Positions 37,430 to 49,822 of a DNA stretch of 64,000 nucleotides are shown piece by piece. This stretch comes from CAWAHD01 sp963781785 (GTDB taxonomy: Bacteria; Planctomycetota; Planctomycetia; Isosphaerales; Isosphaeraceae). How positions within the stretch are numbered: position 1 is the stretch's first letter; every line of letters starts with the position of its first letter. The notes under the pieces are model-generated. The model saw only the letters and a program-made list of their open reading frames with translations. It did not search any database and had not been told where the DNA came from. Both the position numbers and the translations under genes were made by a program. Location of the stretch: positions 496,001 to 560,000 of the forward strand of contig CAWAHD010000001.1 in assembly GCA_963781785.1 (NCBI GenBank), given 5' to 3'.

Positions 37430-37527
37430 CTTCTTGCGAAAAAGTTCGGGACGCTCGCAGACATCGCCCGGACACATCCCACAGCATTCCGCTGATTCAG
37501 GGCAGGGACGCCAGCGGCACGATGACC

Positions 37528-37611
37528 GTCACGCAGCCGGACGGCTTTCGGCGTGAGCGGGCGGGGGTTGACCCAGCAGAGCGCGACGGAGGCGTCGAGC
37601 ACGTACTTCAT
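37528..37611 (-). pseudogene. VapC-type PIN toxin, N-terminal stub
   Basis: The stub MKYVLDASVALCWVNPRPLT has the PIN-domain opening with the first catalytic Asp (DASVAL), then KAVRLRD, after which homology ends. No further PIN motifs follow before the tRNA. Its ATG overlaps the stop of the antitoxin gene (ATGA at 37608-37611). The toxin is certainly inactive as it stands. Confidence 0.65.
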
Positions 37612-37831
37612 ACATCGTCGTCGTGAAGCAACCCATGGAACCGGTCGTCGTCCATGACCCCCGGGTGCGGCCGACCTCCTCGGTGACGCGGTCGGCGCCC
37701 TCCTCGATCCGACGGGACGTTTCGAGATCGACCGGGGTGCCGTCGATAATTCGCTTCATCACGGCTTCCAGGTCTGCCAGGACTTGCGGGTCGATGCCGG
37801 CGGCTTCGGTTTCGGCGATGCTCATATCCAA
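37608..37831 (-). CDS. Small antitoxin-like protein paired with VapC (frameshifted)
   Basis: The frame MDMSIAETEAAGIDPQVLAD then LEAVMKRIIDGTPVDLE... encodes a small helical acidic protein of about 74 residues. One base lost at the C run 37658-37662 separates the last 16 codons (GVMDDDRFHGLLHDDDV), whose stop overlaps the VapC start. The arrangement, with antitoxin first and overlapping the PIN gene, is that of type II toxin-antitoxin operons. The antitoxin family is not identified. Confidence 0.55.
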
Positions 37832-37911
37832 ATTGTCCCTGGAACGGGGTCTCTGTCAAGGACAGCGTTCGGCCCGTGAAACGGTTACGGCAGTCCTGCT
37901 GCGCCCACCCG

Positions 37912-38055
37912 TCACTTCGACTCGGCTTCCTTCGTCGCCGCCTTGGCCTTGTTCCGCGTGTCCAACTCCGCCGGCAGCTTCTTGAAACCGGCCCGGCCAC
38001 GCAGTCGGTCGACGTCTGGCTCCTTGAGATCGTTGGTCCAGTTCCGACCGGCCCT
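37912..38055 (-). pseudogene. C-terminal remnant of a planctomycete kinase/TPR protein
   Basis: The minus-strand frame gives LKEPDVDRLRGRAGFKKLPA followed by a Lys/Ala-rich end and a stop at 37912-37914. This resembles the LDPLRDREDFKKLLAEL ending of planctomycete Ser/Thr kinases with TPR repeats. Only about 45 codons remain. Another kinase relic lies at 40.2 kb; the two may come from one lost gene. Confidence 0.4.
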
Positions 38056-38248
38056 TTGATGGCGTCACGGAGGGAAGCAACGGCCTAGTCCGGGAACCTC
38101 GCCGGCCAGAGAATCCGGAAGTTGTGTCACGCCCCGGCCGTATTCCAGCGATCGCAATCAGGGTCGAGGCCCGCGGGCTACTCTCACCGACATTCTGATT
38201 TGCGTGCCTTGTCCGGCTGCGGCATCAGGACGGTATCGTCCTCGTCGG

Positions 38249-38659
38249 TCAACTGGGCTCTCGGCAGTTGACCATCCACGAGATGCCGAATTGATCGACG
38301 ACCATGCCAAACCGCGTGGCCCAGAATGTCTCCTGAAGCGGCATCTGAATCGTTCCGCCTTCGGCGAGTGCATTGAAAACGCGCTCGGCTTGGGCGGTAT
38401 CGGACAGGTTGATGGCCACAGAAAAACCTTGGGCCGGCTTGTAATAGCCCGGGGGCGAGTCGGCGCCCATCAGGACCGAGTCGTCAACCTCGAGCGTCGT
38501 GTGCATCACTGCGTCGTGCATCTCGCGCGGCACTTTGTCGCACATCGGCGACTCACCGTAGGTCATCGTCATGGCGATCTTGCCGCCCAGGACCTTTTCG
38601 TAAAAGCGAAACGCCTTGGCGCACGTCCCATTGAAATTGAGATGGGCATTCAGCTTCAT
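38249..38659 (-). CDS. VOC-superfamily protein (PhnB-like)
   Basis: The 136-residue protein has a vicinal-oxygen-chelate fold pattern: MKLNAHLNFNGTCAKAFRFY at the start, VLGGKIAMTMTYGESPM, VMHTTLEVDDSVLMGAD in the middle and FGMVVDQFGISWMVNC at the end. These match the PhnB/YjdN-type 3-demethylubiquinone-methyltransferase-like proteins, whose biochemical role is mostly unknown. The start at 38659 has GGAGG nearby upstream. It is transcribed alone. Confidence 0.85.
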   Translation of the reverse strand: MKLNAHLNFNGTCAKAFRFYEKVLGGKIAMTMTYGESPMCDKVPREMHDAVMHTTLEVDDSVLMGADSPPGYYKPAQGFSVAINLSDTAQAERVFNALAEGGTIQMPLQETFWATRFGMVVDQFGISWMVNCREPS

Positions 38660-38788
38660 CGTGCAATGCTCCTCCAGATGACGTGAACCGTTCACAGTGG
38701 ACTTCATGCTAGCGTCAAACCAGCAGGGCCGAAATGGCCTTCCCATAGCGAGCGGACAAGAAGACATTCATCGCAGATGCCGCGCGGA

Positions 38789-39688
38789 CTACTTCCCGAT
38801 CGAGCTGCGGAGGACCGCGATGAGATGCTCCACCTCTTTGGGTTTGAATCCTTGCGCCCCCCCTTCGATGATCCCCGAGTCGCGGATCTCGCTGAGGACC
38901 ACAGGCGCCGAAATGAGGTGTCCGTCGAGAATGATCCCAAGTCGATACTTGAACGTGCCGTTGTCCTCGGGGAGGTGTTCCCGCGTCAAGGCGCCAAATC
39001 TCCTGGCTGCGGCGCGGGAAAACTCGAACCGGATGGCAGGCTTGAGACGCTCGTCCACATCCGCAGCAACGCGCGTGAAATCCTTGTTGGTCACGTTGTG
39101 ACGGTCGAGCTTGACCAGGATCAGCCGCTTGACTCGTCCGGGCCCGTCGGGGACCTCGCGGATAATGGCGTCATCGCTCGGGGAGAGGCCGACGCGGCTC
39201 GGCGTCAGATCGATCCGGTAGGACGACACCGACTTGAAGAACAGCGTGGGATCTCCCCCGAGCTGAAGTGATAGAGCGGTGTTGTGAAGGATGTCGAAGT
39301 CTTTCGATAGGTCGGATCCGGCGAGGTTCGTGCCGCTCAAGTGGAGAGTTCCGCCGGCAAACTCGCCGGCTTCCCAGTGCACGCCCGGCGCGGTGAGTCG
39401 TGTCGACGCGATCTGTGCGTCGGACCCCGTGACCGCCCGCCCCAGCCAGATCCAGCGATAACCGGCAGGAGGATGCTCGATGCTCTCGGGTTCCTCGGCC
39501 TTGTCAGCGGCCTTCTGGTCGTGCTTCGTATCGGCCAGGAAGCGGAACTCAACCGTGGTGGGCAGGTCGTCGAGGCCGGGCATGGCGTTGGAGGCGATCT
39601 CGATCGGCCGGCTCACGAGCCACAGAACGATGATTGCGGTCACGATTGCCAGGGCGGCCGCGACCGTCACGGCAGCAGTCTTGTTCAT
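38789..39688 (-). CDS. Stand-alone SecD/SecDF P1-head-like protein
   Basis: The 299-residue protein has one N-terminal membrane anchor (VAAALAIVTAIIVLWLVS), then an exported region. Its C-terminal half resembles the P1 head of SecD: FEFSRAAARRFGALTREHLP, then LGIILDGHLISAPVVLSEI, and a final FKPKEVEHLIAVLRSSIGK. SecD itself has further membrane helices that are missing here. The role is unknown; planctomycetes encode several such head-only proteins. No neighbouring secretion gene is present. Confidence 0.75.
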   Translation of the reverse strand: MNKTAAVTVAAALAIVTAIIVLWLVSRPIEIASNAMPGLDDLPTTVEFRFLADTKHDQKAADKAEEPESIEHPPAGYRWIWLGRAVTGSDAQIASTRLTAPGVHWEAGEFAGGTLHLSGTNLAGSDLSKDFDILHNTALSLQLGGDPTLFFKSVSSYRIDLTPSRVGLSPSDDAIIREVPDGPGRVKRLILVKLDRHNVTNKDFTRVAADVDERLKPAIRFEFSRAAARRFGALTREHLPEDNGTFKYRLGIILDGHLISAPVVLSEIRDSGIIEGGAQGFKPKEVEHLIAVLRSSIGK

Positions 39689-40129
39689 CGACGCGGCTCC
39701 TCATCACGAGATCGCGAGAGATCACCTCGCCCGAAACCTGATAGTTCCTTCGGCATGACCAATTGGCTCTCCGGCCAGTTACCTCGGCCGGTCTCGACTC
39801 AAGACTTGTGCTCGCGCGGACGACCGACGCTCGAAAGGCAGCCGATCATCATACTTGCCTCCGCTATTGATTTCACCGCCATGGTTCGGTCAGCTCCAGG
39901 GGGAACCTATGACCAGGAAGAAAGCGTGGGTGTTCTTTTACGGGTCGTTCGGGCACTTGGGCATATCGCGAAGCAAGAGCCATGACGGTTGACAGGCTGA
40001 AAGATGTTCCTGGGTTCTCCATCGATCGGGTGGCAGCCGCGGCCGGAGCGGACCCGGACGTGCTGCGCCTTGAGAACCGGGATACCGAATGAACCGGAGA
40101 AACCTTGCACAGAGCCTGTGGGCAGTGTT
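39689..40129. other. Intergenic region, possibly with decayed kinase sequence
   Basis: No intact gene is visible. Minus-strand frames downstream of the kinase relic are disrupted and lack recognisable motifs. Confidence 0.35.
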
Positions 40130-40315
40130 GGCCCGAGAGTTCGCGTCCTGCATGCAGACGACAACGTTGGACGGCTTGATGTCGGGGTGGATAATCCCCT
40201 TCTGGTGGGCCTGCTGAATCGCCTGGCAAACGAGCAGGAACAATTCCCGCCGTTCAAGGTCGTTCGTTTCTCCTTTTTGACCCAACGACACAATGTGGCG
40301 TAGATCGTGGTACAA
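40130..40315 (-). pseudogene. Ser/Thr protein kinase fragment (HPD instead of HRD)
   Basis: The minus-strand frame gives RRELFLLVCQAIQQAHQKG then IIHPDIKPSNVVV, the catalytic-loop region of Hanks-type kinases with the Arg of HRD replaced by Pro. Neither the glycine loop upstream nor the DFG motif downstream is found in frame. It is a short relic. Confidence 0.6.
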
Positions 40316-40336
40316 TCAGAGGTAATGGAGGATCCC

Positions 40337-41068
40337 ATGCCGCTGCGCGATCACTTTCGCCCACCTTTGGATGATGTTCATTCCTGGGACGAACTTCACG
40401 GCGGATGGCCGATGATGATCGTCCAGAAGCTGATCGAGGTTCTCCCGGAGCCTTATTTCGCCGCGCCAGGCGTGCATCTTGGGACGCTCTACGAAGTTGA
40501 TATCGGCACTTACCGTAGGCCCGTGGCGGAAGCGGATGACTTCGATGTTGCCAAAGGCGGAGCGGCTGTCGCGACTTATGCGCCGCCGAAGCCGACGCTG
40601 ACACTGGAACCTCAGTTGCCGAATCAGGATGTTTACGAAGTCCGCATCTACGATAGCCGGCGCAACCGGCACCTGGTGGCGGCTATCGAAATCGTCAGTC
40701 CCTCGAACAAGGACCGTCCCGAAAACCGCGCGACGTTCGTTGCCAAAGCGGCCACGCTGCTCAAGAACAACATCTGCGTATCGATCGTCGATGTCGTGAG
40801 TACGTACGATTTCAATCTGTATGCAGAGTTGATGAACTTCCTCCATGGCGTCGATCCGGCCCTCGGCAGCGAACCGCCGCCCTTGTACGCCGCGACGCTT
40901 CGCATGCGCTACGAAGATCGCCGCCGCATGATGGACAATTGGTATCATCCGCTCGCCATCGGCCAACCTCTGCCGACCTTGCCTATCTGGCTCAAGGAAA
41001 CCTGGGCCATCTCGCTCGATTTGGAATCGAGCTACGAAGCGACTTGCCGCACCCTCAGGATCAGGTGA
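40337..41068 (+). CDS. DUF4058 family protein
   Basis: The 243-residue protein starts MPLRDHFRPPLDDVHSWDEL with ggagg-like sequence upstream. It contains the DUF4058 landmarks HGGWPMMIVQKLIEVLP, YEVRIYDSRRNRHLVAAIEI then VSPSNKDRPENR, and YDFNLYAELM. The E-I-V-S-P-x-N-K segment resembles PD-(D/E)xK nuclease-like cores, and DUF4058 is distantly related in spirit to Uma2, but no activity is known. It is common in planctomycetes and cyanobacteria. It stands alone between kinase debris and the sigma factor. Confidence 0.85.
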   Translation: MPLRDHFRPPLDDVHSWDELHGGWPMMIVQKLIEVLPEPYFAAPGVHLGTLYEVDIGTYRRPVAEADDFDVAKGGAAVATYAPPKPTLTLEPQLPNQDVYEVRIYDSRRNRHLVAAIEIVSPSNKDRPENRATFVAKAATLLKNNICVSIVDVVSTYDFNLYAELMNFLHGVDPALGSEPPPLYAATLRMRYEDRRRMMDNWYHPLAIGQPLPTLPIWLKETWAISLDLESSYEATCRTLRIR

Positions 41069-41255
41069 CGTGCGCGACCTTCACTTCTTCTCCCGCGGTG
41101 GCGAGGCGTTGTCCCGCCGCGCGGCGGCCAGGGTCGCGTCGAACTCGATCAGCTCCTTCGCTCCAGCGGGTCGCTTCGCTCATAAGGAAAACTTCTGTGA
41201 GGTTACTAGGCCGGCGTTGTGTTGATGGAAGAGATTGCCATGAAACGGTGACGGA

Positions 41256-41854
41256 ATGGACGATGTGCCGGACACTCGACCGAGCCTGCTGGTCCGCCTG
41301 CGCGACCCCAAGGACGAGCGCGCCTGGACCGAGTTCACCGCGATTTATTCTCCCCTGATTTACCGATTGGCGTGTCGGAAAGGGTTTCAGGACGCCGACG
41401 CCCAGGATCTTGTTCAAGACGTCCTTCGCGCGGTCGCTTCCGTCATGGACCGCTGGGACCCCGACCCCTCCAGGGGTCCGTTCCGGAACTGGCTGTTCCG
41501 GGTCGCGCGGAACATGATGCTGAACTTGATCACAAGCCAGCGCCGGCATCCGCGCGGCACCGGCTCGGAGGAAATCCAGTGGCTCCTCGAAGCGCGGCCT
41601 TGCCCGTCCCCCGAGGACTCCGCGCTGTTCGAGATGGAATACAAGCGCCAGCTCTTCCGGTGGGCCGCTGAACGAGTTCGTGGTGAGTTTCGCTTGACCA
41701 CCTGGGCCGCCTTCTGGGAGACCGGCGTCGAGGGTAAGAAAGCTCAAGCCGTCGCCGATGCGCTCGGGATGAGCGTTGGCGCTGTCTACATGGCCAGGAG
41801 CCGTGTGGTGGCCCGGATCAGGGAGGCGATCGAAGGGGTCGAGGTCGAGGGCGA

Positions 41855-41858
<4 letters not shown>
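41256..41858 (+). CDS. ECF-type RNA polymerase sigma factor
   Basis: The 200-residue protein has sigma region 2 (FTAIYSPLIYRLACRKGFQD then ADAQDLVQDVLRAV, with RGPFRNWLFRVARN at 2.3-2.4) and region 4 (RWAAERVRGEFRLTTWAAFW then GKKAQAVADALGMSVGAVYM). This variant is the planctomycete type usually found with Ser/Thr kinases. Its stop overlaps the GTG start of the kinase gene (GTGA at 41855-41858), so the two are translationally coupled. The kinase carries an N-terminal zinc finger as in anti-sigma factors, so regulation of this sigma by its neighbour is likely. Confidence 0.93.
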
Positions 41859-45013
<3,155 letters not shown>

Positions 45014-45258
45014 TCGCGCCCCAACAGGCGGCGGCGCTTCTTCGCGAAAGACTCGAAAGTGATTCGCGCAGGGAAGCATCGGCAGCGGCACACGAGAAGG
45101 GTCGAGTTCGCATCGATCATCTTGGTCTTCAAGCGAGTATGAGCAGTGGGGTGCCGCCTGCCCTGATTCCTGGTAAATTGCGAGCTCGCTTCCTGAGCGC
45201 CGGCGCCGGCCGAATTGATCGTTTGACCTCGGTGTGCGCACCGTTTGGATGAGCGACC

Positions 45259-45851
45259 ATGGGTACCGAAAGCGAGCTCCGTCCTGAAATCGCCGCCCTG
45301 GTCGATATCCAGTTGGCCCCAGGCGAGCGCGTCGTCTGGCGCGGCCGGCCGATCACCTGGCGGTTTACGTGGCAAAGGCTCCCGATTGGACTGCCCGGTA
45401 TCGCGATGATGGGCTGGGCGTCTGGCGGGCGGGCGGACCGAGCGGCTTGAGTTGGCCGGTCATCTCACGAGATCTTATTGATTGGCTCTTCGATGCCTTG
45501 ATCTTTGCCGCCGGGGCCGTTTTTTTTCTGGTGACTCCGTTCGCATTGACCTTGAGAGCGAAGCGCATCGCCTACGTGATCACCGACCGGCGGGTCCTCG
45601 TGGTCGAGGGCCCGCCTGGGCGCTGGGCCAAGATCTGGTCGTTCGAACCCGCTCTGATCACGAACTTTCGGTGCACCCGCTATCGCGATGGCTCGGGCAA
45701 TCTGGTCTTCGCGCAAGTGACCGGTCAGTACATGCCCGGCCACGGCGAAGGCTTCCCGATCAACGTGGGCTTTTACGCCGTCGCGCGGGTCGATGAACTG
45801 GAGCATCGCCTCCGACGGCTGATTCGGGAGTCCCAGAATCGAGACGCGTGA
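45259..45851 (+). CDS. Membrane protein with bacterial PH-like domain (frameshifted)
   Basis: The N-terminal frame starts MGTESELRPEIAALVDIQLA then PGERVVWRGRP, and the second frame carries a membrane pair (LIDWLFDALIFAAGAVFFLV) and a YVITDRRVLVVEG PH-like segment ending in LEHRLRRLIRE. The two overlap across 45369-45450 and join near 45424-45437, a GGCGGGCGGGCGG tract. Such proteins (R-G-R-P...ITDRRVL) are a widespread group of bPH-domain membrane proteins with no firm role. The start follows the kinase-pilin gene by 245 bases, so it may be separate. Confidence 0.65.
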
Positions 45852-46206
45852 CGCCATCCCAAGAAGGGACGCCTCTTATTCCACGGGGGGTTCACGTCTT
45901 GAAGGCCGCAGAACCGGGCAGCCTCGCGGACTATTTCGCTTTCGGCCCGTCGAGGTCCCGAGGACACCATACCAAACTCCAGGATTCGCGAAACCGTCTT
46001 CGTCTCGACACCGAACATTCATGGGCGGTCGTTATAAATCAGGTTTTAGCCGTAGCCCCGAATCCTACGTCATTCGAAGACCGCACGTCCGGCGCGGGCC
46101 GGGGAAAACCACCGGTGGATAGATCTTCTGGCCGAGCCGCGGTGAGCGAGCAAAGGACCCATTGATGCGCGGCGCCGCCGGGCGTCCTACCGAGGAGTTG
46201 ACGCCG
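45852..46206. other. Intergenic region with nothing recognised
   Basis: About 355 bases with no convincing gene, hairpin or RNA. The frame of the next gene is open from 46162, so a start there is possible. Confidence 0.3.
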
Positions 46207-47241
46207 ATGCGAGGTCTTCGGACCCTCCCCCTGCGGGCGACTGCTGTCGCCCTGGTGATTGCCGGGCTGATCACCGGGACCGCCCGAGCGCACCACTGGC
46301 GGCTGGAATCAGCCGCTCTCCCGGCCCCGTTCCTGCGGGACGGCCGGGTGGACGTCATGATCGAGCCTTCCGGCGTTGCGCTGCTCGGTGACGGCCGACG
46401 GGTGCTGGTGGCGGATGACAAGGCCGCGGCGCTCCACGTCGTCGACGTCGCCACGGGCGCGCTCGTCGGCGCGCCGCTCAGCTCGCCGAAGTTTCCTCCG
46501 ACAAGCAGGATCGGGCCGAAATGGGCGGGCATGGCCCTCGACTCCGAGGGGAACTACTACTTGGTGGGCTCGCACAGTGGCAAGAGCGACGAGGAGCGGG
46601 CTGCCTCGAGCGCGGTGGTCCGGTTCCGACTCCGGGGGGGCGAGACTCCCGCCATCGACGACGCTTCGGTCGTCCGCTGGGACATCGCCCGCCCGCTCGA
46701 GGCCTTGCTGCGTGCGCAGAGGCTCGACGAGGCGCGGGTCGCGGAACAGAAGATCGGGGGGCTGGCGATCCGCGAAGTCGGGGGCCGCCGCCAGCTCGTC
46801 ATCGGCCTCGGTGCGCCGGACGACAAGGTCCGCGCTTTCGCCGCCGACATCACTGCCGCGCCTTCGCCCGACGCCTCGCTGGAACTCCGCCCCATGTTCA
46901 CGTTCGACGCCGGCCGCTGCGAGGGCGTCGGCGCCCAGATCACCTCGCTGGAGTACGTCCCTGCGATGAGCGGGTTTCTCGTCCTCACCGCGACGGAGGA
47001 TGCCGACAACGCGTTCCACGGCAACACCCTCTGGCTCGTCGCCGACGGCGAAACGCGCCGGGCTCGCCCGTATGCGACGTTTGAGGTGGCGATGAAGGCC
47101 GGGGGCCTGGCCGTGCTCGGGGTCAAAGCGACGAGCCACCTGACCACGATCAAGCTGCTGATCACTTACGACAACGACTCGCACGCGACCAGGATTCCCA
47201 GCCGGTTCCAGACGGCGACGCTCGTGCACGACCGGAGTTGA
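46207..47241 (+). CDS. Secreted DUF3616-like protein (beta-propeller type)
   Basis: The 344-residue protein starts MRGLRTLPLRATAVALVIAG with a signal peptide ending ARAHH. The mature region has strand-repeat features: EPSGVALLGDGRRVLVADDK, GMALDSEGNYYLVGSHSG, KIGGLAIREVGGRRQLVIGL and DAGRCEGVGAQITSLEYVP. The layout (SGxxxLxDGxxLLVADD, EGxxYLIGSHS) fits DUF3616-type or esterase-like propellers, with the role unknown. It is a single gene. An upstream Met at 46162 is possible but leaves a poor leader. Confidence 0.6.
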   Translation: MRGLRTLPLRATAVALVIAGLITGTARAHHWRLESAALPAPFLRDGRVDVMIEPSGVALLGDGRRVLVADDKAAALHVVDVATGALVGAPLSSPKFPPTSRIGPKWAGMALDSEGNYYLVGSHSGKSDEERAASSAVVRFRLRGGETPAIDDASVVRWDIARPLEALLRAQRLDEARVAEQKIGGLAIREVGGRRQLVIGLGAPDDKVRAFAADITAAPSPDASLELRPMFTFDAGRCEGVGAQITSLEYVPAMSGFLVLTATEDADNAFHGNTLWLVADGETRRARPYATFEVAMKAGGLAVLGVKATSHLTTIKLLITYDNDSHATRIPSRFQTATLVHDRS

Positions 47242-47340
47242 GCGCCGCGTTCACCGGGCTTTTTCTTGACATTCCGGGCGAGCGGAGCAAGGTGCCGTGC
47301 ACCGGGAATCTCCCCAGGGCCAGGAGTGGGTGCGGTTGGC

Positions 47341-48162
47341 TCAGCGGTACGGGGAAGCGCTGTACGGAGTACGGTTGCGGCGCGAGGCCCAGCCGAGGTT
47401 GGACGGGCGCTCGCCGAGAGCACGGGCACGGTCCCGGTAGACCATGGCAAAGAGGATGCCGGCCACCGCACCGCCAACGTGCGCCGCATAGGCCACTCCA
47501 CCCTGCTTGCCAGCATTGGAGAGCTCGCCCATTCCCAGCACGAGTTGCATCACGATCCACAGGCCGATGACCAGGAGTGCCGGCATCCACGTGAGTGTGC
47601 GCAGCGCTAACACGCGCACCTGGTTTTTGGGGAACCAAACGACGTACATCCCCATCACGCCGGCGATCGCCCCCGAAGCACCCAACGAAGGGATCAGCGA
47701 GTCGGGAGCCAGCGCGATGTGCGCGAGGCTGGCCGACAGCCCACACGCGAGATACACGAGCACATAGCGCACGTGACCCAGCACTTCCTCGACATTGTCG
47801 CCGAAAATCCAGAGGTAGAGCATGTTTCCGCCCAGGTGGGCGAGCCCGCCGTGCATGAAGATCGACGTCAGCAGCGTGAGCCATACGGGGAACGGGATCG
47901 AAGCCTGCGGGATAACCTGCTCCTCGGGCCGCAACTGGATCCGCCCGAGCGCGTCCTGCTCTGCGACCTCATGGTTGAGGACCACCGGGCGGTCGATATC
48001 GCGGTTGCGGGTGATCTCGTAGGGCGTCGCCGAGTACGCGATTGTGAACGACTCGGGCTGAGATTGCTGCAGGAAGAAGACCAGGACGTTGAGGGCGATG
48101 ATCGCGTAGTTGACGACCGGCACGATCTGCGTCGGATGCTCATCGCCCAGCGGCATAACCAT
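47341..48162 (-). CDS. Rhomboid family intramembrane serine protease
   Basis: The 273-residue protein has six or more membrane helices with the rhomboid marks HGGLAHLGGNMLYLWIFGDN, SLGASGAIAGVMGMY (catalytic Ser) and GGVAYAAHVGGAVAG (catalytic His). A stretch of about 75 residues between the first and second helices contains RPVVLNHEVAEQDALG and is an exported insertion of the kind seen in planctomycete and cyanobacterial rhomboids. The start at 48162 (MVMPLGDEHPTQIVPVVNYA) was chosen because upstream sequence lacks family features. It is distinct from the GlpG-like rhomboid at 27 kb and intact. Confidence 0.92.
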   Translation of the reverse strand: MVMPLGDEHPTQIVPVVNYAIIALNVLVFFLQQSQPESFTIAYSATPYEITRNRDIDRPVVLNHEVAEQDALGRIQLRPEEQVIPQASIPFPVWLTLLTSIFMHGGLAHLGGNMLYLWIFGDNVEEVLGHVRYVLVYLACGLSASLAHIALAPDSLIPSLGASGAIAGVMGMYVVWFPKNQVRVLALRTLTWMPALLVIGLWIVMQLVLGMGELSNAGKQGGVAYAAHVGGAVAGILFAMVYRDRARALGERPSNLGWASRRNRTPYSASPYR

Positions 48163-48418
48163 GGAAGGGGCCTCGATCAGAGAACTCGAGACACTCGGTC
48201 GCCCAGCTACCGAGACGGCTCGTATGGCAGGCCTGCCCAAACGACGAACGGGCGAGAGCGATGGTATATCCGATGTTCGCCTCGTGCCAGTCCGTTGCGG
48301 TGCGTCTCGCGGGGCGCTCGGTTCGCAGCGATCCACCGGGCGGCCGAGGGCCTCGACCTGACCGCCGACGAGCGGGCAAAAGCAGGGAGAGACTCGTCAG
48401 CGGTAAGTGCGATGCAAG

Positions 48419-49822
48419 CTAGAAGTCGATCTTCGCCCTCAGACCAAAAAGGAACGATGATCGGGAATCGTGCTGAGCAGGGTCGATGGCCTGGATGTCG
48501 GCAGACAGGGTGAACCAACCGGTGATCGCGGCGTTGTAGTAGAGCTCGAAGCCCTGCTCGCCCGCGCTCGGCGCGATGGGCCCGAGAGCCTGCCGGAGGA
48601 CGCTGCTGGTCGCCAGGTAGTAATAGGCCACGCCCCACGAGTCCGCGGACCGCCCGGGCAACGGGCTACTGCCGCCGGCCCCGAGGTTCAGGAACCAGTG
48701 GACCGGGTTCGTGGTCTGGTCAGCGAGGCTGATGTTCGCAAAGATCCCCCAGCCTCTGGTCGGGTCGTCGGGGTCGATCAAGAGAAATTGATCGAAGCCG
48801 TAGCTGACCAACCACGAGCCCGTCCGTCGCGGCGCAGATACCCCTGGGAGAATGATGTAGTCGTCTTCCGAGAGCGGACTGAACCTGCCGGTGGCATAGC
48901 CCGCGTCCAGCGTTTGGTGACCGGGCAAGCCGAAGGGCGTCACCGGCGCGCGAAGAGATGCGAACAGCGTCGCCCCGTTACTGAACATATGGCCGACCCC
49001 GCTGGTATCGGGTCGGCCGTTTGTGTCCAGCACGAGAAAAGTGAAGACGGGGTCGAAATCCCGCAGGTAGCTGAAGCCGGCACCGGGTGTCGAGTAAGGG
49101 ATCAGGCGGCCGTACAGCGGGCTGAGCACAAACGCTTCATTCATAAAGCGATTGATGCCGTTGCCGCCCAGAAAAGGGTGGATGTTGACACCATCGGCCG
49201 CATTGAGCTTGCCGAAGGTCATCACGAAATCCGGTCCCAGGAACTGCTCGACCTGGACGTTCGTCAAGGCCGAGGCGCTCCCGACCGATTTCGGAAACTC
49301 GAGAGCGAAATTGGCAGGCACCAGGGAGCCGACATCGCGGTTGACGCTCTGTCCGAAACGGCTCTCTCCGTGGAGATTCACGAACAGGCCGTCCCAGCCG
49401 ATGAGCTTCTCGCCTTCGATGGTTCCGAAGTAGTCGAACTTGAGACCGTACGGAAAGGCCTGCCGGAGGCCGCCGCTGGTCACTCCCTGGTAGAACTGCG
49501 ACAGGTTCGTGCGCAGATCGATCCCCATGTCGAACAGGGCGTCACGCGCGCCAAGCCAGTCTCCCGTGATACCGTACGGCGGGATGTCCGGTTCTGGGAT
49601 ATCGAGCGAGTCAGCCGACGTCGCAAGGGTCCCGCCGGGCAGGTCCGAGTAAGGCCAGGCGGTCAAGGGCGGCCTCGCTCCGGACTGGAGATTGGCGCCA
49701 GGCAGTCCGGGAATGATGACGGGGGACTGCGCGTCTGCGCGGGCCGCCAAGAGGATGAGCATGCCCAAGACTTTGGACGCGATCGCAACCTGTCCCCACC
49801 TGTTGCGACCGACGATGGTCAT
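48419..49822 (-). CDS. OprB-type carbohydrate-selective porin
   Basis: The 467-residue protein has a leader (KVLGMLILLAARADA), then a series of beta-strand-like segments with the OprB signatures: GDWLGARDALFDMGIDLRTN, LIGWDGLFVNLHGESRFGQS, FVMTFGKLNAADGVNIHPFL, WGIFANISLADQTTNP and a terminal SSFLFGLRAKIDF ending in Phe, as needed for outer-membrane insertion. OprB porins pass sugars. The start at 49822 has GAGG about 6 bases upstream (gaggttccc). It is transcribed alone. Confidence 0.88.
   Translation of the reverse strand: MTIVGRNRWGQVAIASKVLGMLILLAARADAQSPVIIPGLPGANLQSGARPPLTAWPYSDLPGGTLATSADSLDIPEPDIPPYGITGDWLGARDALFDMGIDLRTNLSQFYQGVTSGGLRQAFPYGLKFDYFGTIEGEKLIGWDGLFVNLHGESRFGQSVNRDVGSLVPANFALEFPKSVGSASALTNVQVEQFLGPDFVMTFGKLNAADGVNIHPFLGGNGINRFMNEAFVLSPLYGRLIPYSTPGAGFSYLRDFDPVFTFLVLDTNGRPDTSGVGHMFSNGATLFASLRAPVTPFGLPGHQTLDAGYATGRFSPLSEDDYIILPGVSAPRRTGSWLVSYGFDQFLLIDPDDPTRGWGIFANISLADQTTNPVHWFLNLGAGGSSPLPGRSADSWGVAYYYLATSSVLRQALGPIAPSAGEQGFELYYNAAITGWFTLSADIQAIDPAQHDSRSSFLFGLRAKIDF

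Noticed and set aside
41069..41200. Short minus-strand frame of about 33 codons before the sigma factor (KELIEFDATLAAARRDN)
   Set aside because: It looks codon-like but has an in-frame stop just upstream, no start codon and no recognisable family; too short to support.
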